DNA from: an uncultured Sulfurovum sp.
GTDB lineage: Bacteria > Campylobacterota > Campylobacteria > Campylobacterales > Sulfurovaceae
Direction of reading: 5' to 3'
DNA length: 8,569 nucleotides
NCBI GenBank assembly: GCA_947311605.1
Contig: CAMZLC010000121.1
Coordinates: 1 to 8,569 of the forward strand
Shown here one piece after another: positions 5,790-8,569 of this stretch. The notes beneath the pieces were generated by a model, which did no database searches, was not told the DNA's origin, and worked only from the letters and a program-made list of their open reading frames with translations. The position numbers were made by a program, and so were the translations under genes. Each line of letters begins with the position of its first letter. The stretch's first letter is position 1.

Positions 5790-6341
5790 ATGCCACCAGC
5801 TATTGCTTATGATCATTTGCCATATTATACCTATGATGATTATCTTACTTGGGAGGGAGATTGGGAGCTGATCGATGGAGTAGCTTATGCGATGTCTCCA
5901 GCACCCTATCCCAAGCATCAAAAGATAGTATTTAAGATAGGTAAAGAGTTGGATGCACATCTGGAGTGCGATGACCAAAACTGCGAAGTCTATATCTCTC
6001 CGATAGATTGGAGAGTCAATGACGATACGGTAGTGCAGCCGGATGTAGCTCTGTTTTGCGAGGAGACAGAGAAGCAATACTTCTCAAACACACCCCCCAT
6101 TGTCGTAGAGGTACTATCCAAAGCCACTGCACTCAAAGATGTCACAAGCAAGTTTGACCTCTATGAGAGGGAGGGTGTAGCATACTATATCATCATAGAG
6201 CCTGAGAGTGAAATAAGTGATATTTTCAAGCAAATAGATGGTAAATTTGTTTTGCAAAAAAAGGCTACAAAAAACAACAGCTATGATTTTGAGCTAGATG
6301 GGTGCAGGACAAGTGTAGATTTTGCCAGGCTGTTTGGGTAG
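5790..6341 (+). CDS. Uma2-family (DUF820) putative PD-(D/E)xK nuclease
   Basis: The 183-residue product fits the Uma2 family of restriction-endonuclease-like proteins. It has the N-terminal YTYDDYLTWEGDWELIDG (13-30), AMSPAPYPKHQKIVFKIGKE (34-53), VVQPDVALF (81-89) with the catalytic-type Asp85, PPIVVEVLSKAT (102-113) with Glu107, then KFDLYEREGVAYYIIIEPE (121-139) with Lys121 and the conserved Tyr and Gly-Val. All core residues appear intact. The family is widespread, especially in cyanobacteria, and usually occurs as lone genes; its biological role is not established. The gene follows moeA by 65 bases with its own promoter and ribosome binding site, and its function need not relate to the cofactor genes. 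It may have arrived by transfer, since it borders a likely repeat remnant. Confidence 0.88.
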   Translation: MPPAIAYDHLPYYTYDDYLTWEGDWELIDGVAYAMSPAPYPKHQKIVFKIGKELDAHLECDDQNCEVYISPIDWRVNDDTVVQPDVALFCEETEKQYFSNTPPIVVEVLSKATALKDVTSKFDLYEREGVAYYIIIEPESEISDIFKQIDGKFVLQKKATKNNSYDFELDGCRTSVDFARLFG

Positions 6342-6434
6342 CATCCTCTGTTTTTGTTTGTATTATAGCATAGGTTGGTTTGGTTGCCTGCTATTTATGC
6401 TTAGAGGTGGAGCATTTTTGGTAGTTTAGGTTGG

Positions 6435-6510
6435 GGTATGCATTCCCACGTGCAACAACAGTGTGAACGAGGAAAAAAAGTGGTGTATTTTCAACGCCTG
6501 ACCCCCATAA
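6435..6510. repeat. Probable degenerate palindromic mobile repeat
   Basis: TATGCATTCCCAC (6437-6449) and GTGTGAACGAGG (6461-6472) form an imperfect dyad in which TTCCCAC and GTGTGAA pair at 6 of 7 positions. The layout recalls, from memory, a palindromic repeat of the form GCATTCCCACG...CGTGGGAACGAG seen in many unrelated bacteria. CAACGCCTGACCCCC (6492-6506) resembles the GGGGTCAGGCGTTG-type sequence often found next to REP-associated transposases. Both resemblances are recalled, not searched. Confidence 0.4.
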
Positions 6511-6535
6511 TTAAAATGAAGGACTAAATATTTAA

Positions 6536-6564
6536 TTGACTTTTCCTTTTTTTTAAGATAAATT
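6536..6564 (+). promoter_or_regulatory. Possible promoter of the two-component operon
   Basis: TTGACT (6536-6541), five of six matches to the -35 consensus, is followed after 17 bases by TAAATT (6559-6564), four of six to the -10. It ends 28 bases before the ATG at 6593. The region is so AT-rich that such matches are easily found by chance. Confidence 0.4.
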
Positions 6565-6592
6565 AACACATAAAATTCAAGTGTGGTTAAAA

Positions 6593-7333
6593 ATGATTCA
6601 GTATGAAAAAGTATTTCACTTAACTAAAAATTTAAGTATATTATATGTTGAAGATGATACTTCTTTAATCTTAGAAACTAATGAGATATTTGAAAATCTA
6701 TTTTCAATAGTTGATATATCACTAAATGGGAAAGATGCCCTAAAAAAATATAATAGTTTTTATACCCAAAATAATAAATGCTATGATATAGTAGTAACAG
6801 ATATTAGTATGCCTAAAATGGATGGTATAGAACTAACAAAAGAGATATACAAAATAAATCCAAACCAAGCAATTATAGTCATATCAGCACATAGTGAACC
6901 AGAATATCTTATTGAACTTGTTAATATTGGAATAGAGCAATTTCTAATAAAACCATATAACTATGAAACAATATTAAATATATTATTCAAAACATCACAA
7001 AAAATAATTCTCCAACAAAACAAAAAAAATGAACTTGAGACAATATCAGTTACATTAAATAAAAACTATACTTGGAATAAAAAAGAATCAAACTTACTAA
7101 AAAATAACAATATTATCTCTTTAACTAAAAATGAAACTATTTTAATGGAACTTTTTATAAAAAATAAATACAAAATTACTACAATTGAAGAAATTTTTAC
7201 TTTTATTTGGGGTGATAATCAACACTTAGCATCTACAGAGACATTGAAATCTATTATATCTAGATTAAGAAAAAAAATACCTGAGTTAACTATAGAAAAC
7301 ACTTATGGTCTTGGATATAGATTAACCTTCTAA
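6593..7333 (+). CDS. OmpR/PhoB-type response regulator
   Basis: The 246-residue product is a cytosolic DNA-binding regulator. The receiver domain (about 12-135) has the acidic pocket VEDD (19-22), phospho-acceptor Asp70 in VVTDISMPKMDG, Ser98 in VISAHSE and Lys120 in LIKPY. A winged-helix domain (about 150-246) follows, with SLTKNETILMELF (176-188), the recognition-helix region TETLKSIISRLRKK (215-228) and the terminal hairpin NTYGLGYRLTF. I prefer ATG 6593 to the in-frame GTG at 6581, which would add only MWLK; neither has a strong ribosome binding site. The kinase gene starts 5 bases after the stop, so the two form one operon and presumably one phosphorelay. Codons are strongly AT-rich, unlike the genes to the left. 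Target genes are not known; nothing links it directly to the AOR operon. Confidence 0.92.
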   Translation: MIQYEKVFHLTKNLSILYVEDDTSLILETNEIFENLFSIVDISLNGKDALKKYNSFYTQNNKCYDIVVTDISMPKMDGIELTKEIYKINPNQAIIVISAHSEPEYLIELVNIGIEQFLIKPYNYETILNILFKTSQKIILQQNKKNELETISVTLNKNYTWNKKESNLLKNNNIISLTKNETILMELFIKNKYKITTIEEIFTFIWGDNQHLASTETLKSIISRLRKKIPELTIENTYGLGYRLTF

Positions 7334-7338
7334 GCATA

Positions 7339-8569
7339 ATGAAAATAAAAATACTAAAATCCAAAATTATTCATAAAACTATGTTTCTTATGAGTATTTT
7401 GATAGCAGGCTATATTGGGGCCATATTAATTCATGCTTTTCCAAAGATAAATGAAACGGTAACAAATCTAAAAAAAGCAAATATTAAAGATATGCATAAT
7501 AGCATTGCACTGATATCTAAAATGAGATATCAAGATATCAATGATTATAAAAAAGAAATGCTTGATTTAAAGAAAAAACTTATTAAAAACATAACTTTAG
7601 ATAATCATATTGATATATACATATCAAAAAAAGAAAAAAATCTTATAGATGAGATAGATAAACTCCTAAAACATTCGTCCTCTGGTAAATTGGGTACAAC
7701 ATTTATTTTTAATAATTATGGAAAAATTATCATGTCACAAAAAGATATTTTAAAAGGAATAGATTTAAAAAACATTAAAAATAAAGATACTAACCAGTCC
7801 CTTTATAATACTTTTTTAAAAGCTAAAAAATTTAATGGAGAATTAAAATATAAATGGAATAGAGCAAATGATAAAGATAACTTTAATTATGAAAAAATAG
7901 TATGGATTACTTATATCCCTAAATTAAAATGGCATATAGCTACAACTACATATACAAAAGAACTTGAGATAATGGCCCATAAACTGCAAAGAATAGTTGC
8001 AACATTGGGACTTATAAGTCTATTTGTTGCTATTATAATAAGTTTTATATTTTTCAAAAAACTACTTCAACCAATTCTAACTCTTTCACAGATGGCAAAC
8101 AGTGCAACAAAAGGTGATTACTCTAAGAGAGTAAAAATAAAATCAAACGACGAAATAGGTAAACTAGCTCAAAATTTTAATACCATGATAGAAACTATTG
8201 AAAAAAATATTAAAAAAGAAAAAAAGATTATGGAGCAGTCTAGACTAGCTCAAATGGGTGAAATAATGAGTATGATTGCTCATCAATGGAGACAGCCACT
8301 AAGTACAATAAATAGTGCTATTATAAATATAAAAATTGCTATTTTTAGTGAAAAATACAATTTAGATAAAAAAGACGATAGAGATAAATTTTTACTAGTA
8401 GTGAAAAACAAACTAAATATGATAGAAGAATATGTTGAATTTTTATCCACGACAATAGATGATTTTAGAACATTTTTTAAACCAGATAACAATAAAGAAT
8501 TAGTTCAATTAATAATGCCTATTACTAAGGCTCTTCAGATGATTGAGCCCTCTTTAGTAATGAAAAATA
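7339..8569 (+). CDS. Membrane sensor histidine kinase, partial (3' end beyond window)
   Basis: This frame is open from ATG 7339 to the right edge, 410 codons, and is cut off before the ATPase domain. Domains in order: a transmembrane segment at about 13-34, a periplasmic sensor at about 35-215, a second transmembrane segment at about 217-238 (IVATLGLISLFVAIIISFIF), HAMP at about 239-292, a linker, then the H-box MIAHQWRQPLSTI with the phospho-accepting His315. The sensor contains GTTFIFNNYGKIIM (near 119-132) and WITYIPKLKWHIATTTYTKE (near 194-213), a pattern typical of a single Cache ligand-binding domain. The HQWRQPL box with LAQMGEIMS before it is characteristic of Campylobacterota kinases. 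It starts 5 bases after the response regulator gene, its likely partner. The ligand cannot be predicted. Confidence 0.9.
   Translation, partial: MKIKILKSKIIHKTMFLMSILIAGYIGAILIHAFPKINETVTNLKKANIKDMHNSIALISKMRYQDINDYKKEMLDLKKKLIKNITLDNHIDIYISKKEKNLIDEIDKLLKHSSSGKLGTTFIFNNYGKIIMSQKDILKGIDLKNIKNKDTNQSLYNTFLKAKKFNGELKYKWNRANDKDNFNYEKIVWITYIPKLKWHIATTTYTKELEIMAHKLQRIVATLGLISLFVAIIISFIFFKKLLQPILTLSQMANSATKGDYSKRVKIKSNDEIGKLAQNFNTMIETIEKNIKKEKKIMEQSRLAQMGEIMSMIAHQWRQPLSTINSAIINIKIAIFSEKYNLDKKDDRDKFLLVVKNKLNMIEEYVEFLSTTIDDFRTFFKPDNNKELVQLIMPITKALQMIEPSLVMKN

Larger units (their letters stand above)
6342..6592. other. Gene-free junction between two blocks of different base composition
   Basis: No ORF worth calling lies in these 251 bases. 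The left part (6342-6440) is GT-rich on the plus strand with short runs such as TTGGTTTGGTTG. The middle (about 6435-6515) resembles decayed palindromic repeat sequence. The right part is AT-rich and carries the likely promoter of the response regulator. The switch from moderate to very low G+C happens near 6510. Confidence 0.6.

Noticed and set aside
5247..6077. 276-residue minus-strand ORF across the moeA end and Uma2 start
   Set aside because: It overlaps two well-supported genes and their intergenic promoter, and its product is a mixture of antisense reading with no family pattern.
6581..6592. GTG start for the response regulator
   Set aside because: It adds only four residues, with no better ribosome binding site than the ATG at 6593.
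8283..8492. 69-residue minus-strand hydrophobic ORF
   Set aside because: It is the antisense of the kinase's dimerisation region; the hydrophobicity comes from reading AT-rich lysine and asparagine codons backwards.
1..8569. CRISPR array, tRNA or rRNA genes
   Set aside because: No regularly spaced direct repeats, cloverleaf-like segments or rRNA-like stretches were seen on either strand.

Overview
The window most likely comes from a member of the Campylobacterota (Epsilonproteobacteria; a Sulfurimonas/Sulfurovum/Arcobacter-like bacterium). The main clue is the histidine kinase at the right end. Its H-box (MIAHQWRQPLSTI) and the preceding LAQMGEIMS segment are the form typical of that group. 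The lineage call is inference from protein style, not from a marker gene.

Layout. Bases 1-525 hold the tail of an unidentified gene and an unidentified GTG-start ORF; both lie in one reading frame, separated by a single TAA. Bases 562-4379 (minus strand) are a tight five-gene operon. Its genes, in transcription order, are a tungsten-type aldehyde:ferredoxin oxidoreductase (AOR) family enzyme, a MoaD/ThiS-like protein ending in Gly-Gly, a second MoaD-like protein with a non-canonical C-terminus, a ThiF/MoeB/HesA-like E1 enzyme, and a class I SAM methyltransferase. Gaps between these genes are 2, 9, 4 and -4 bases. Transcribed divergently from the AOR gene is moeA (4528-5724), the metal-insertion protein of pterin cofactor synthesis. 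The 148-base divergent region contains -10 boxes for both directions and two inverted repeats, one of them lying across the moeA -10 box. A Uma2-family nuclease-like gene (5790-6341) with its own extended -10 promoter follows moeA.

At about 6340-6520 there is a gene-free stretch with what looks like decayed mobile palindromic repeat sequence. Base composition changes sharply there: roughly half G+C to the left and roughly a quarter G+C to the right, judged by eye on sample lines. To the right is a two-component pair: an OmpR/PhoB-type response regulator (6593-7333) and, 5 bases later, a membrane histidine kinase with a Cache-like sensor, which runs off the window.

How the genes work together: the operon plus moeA looks like a self-contained unit for making and loading a tungsto- (or molybdo-) bis-pterin enzyme. 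MoeA would insert metal, the E1-like protein and MoaD-like carriers would handle dithiolene sulfur or a dedicated variant of it, and AOR would be the client. The methyltransferase at the operon's end is the least explained member. No electron-transfer partner, such as the FeS and FAD subunits of the AorABC complex, is encoded here, and no tungstate transporter is visible. The two-component system looks like a separate neighbour, not a demonstrated regulator of the operon.
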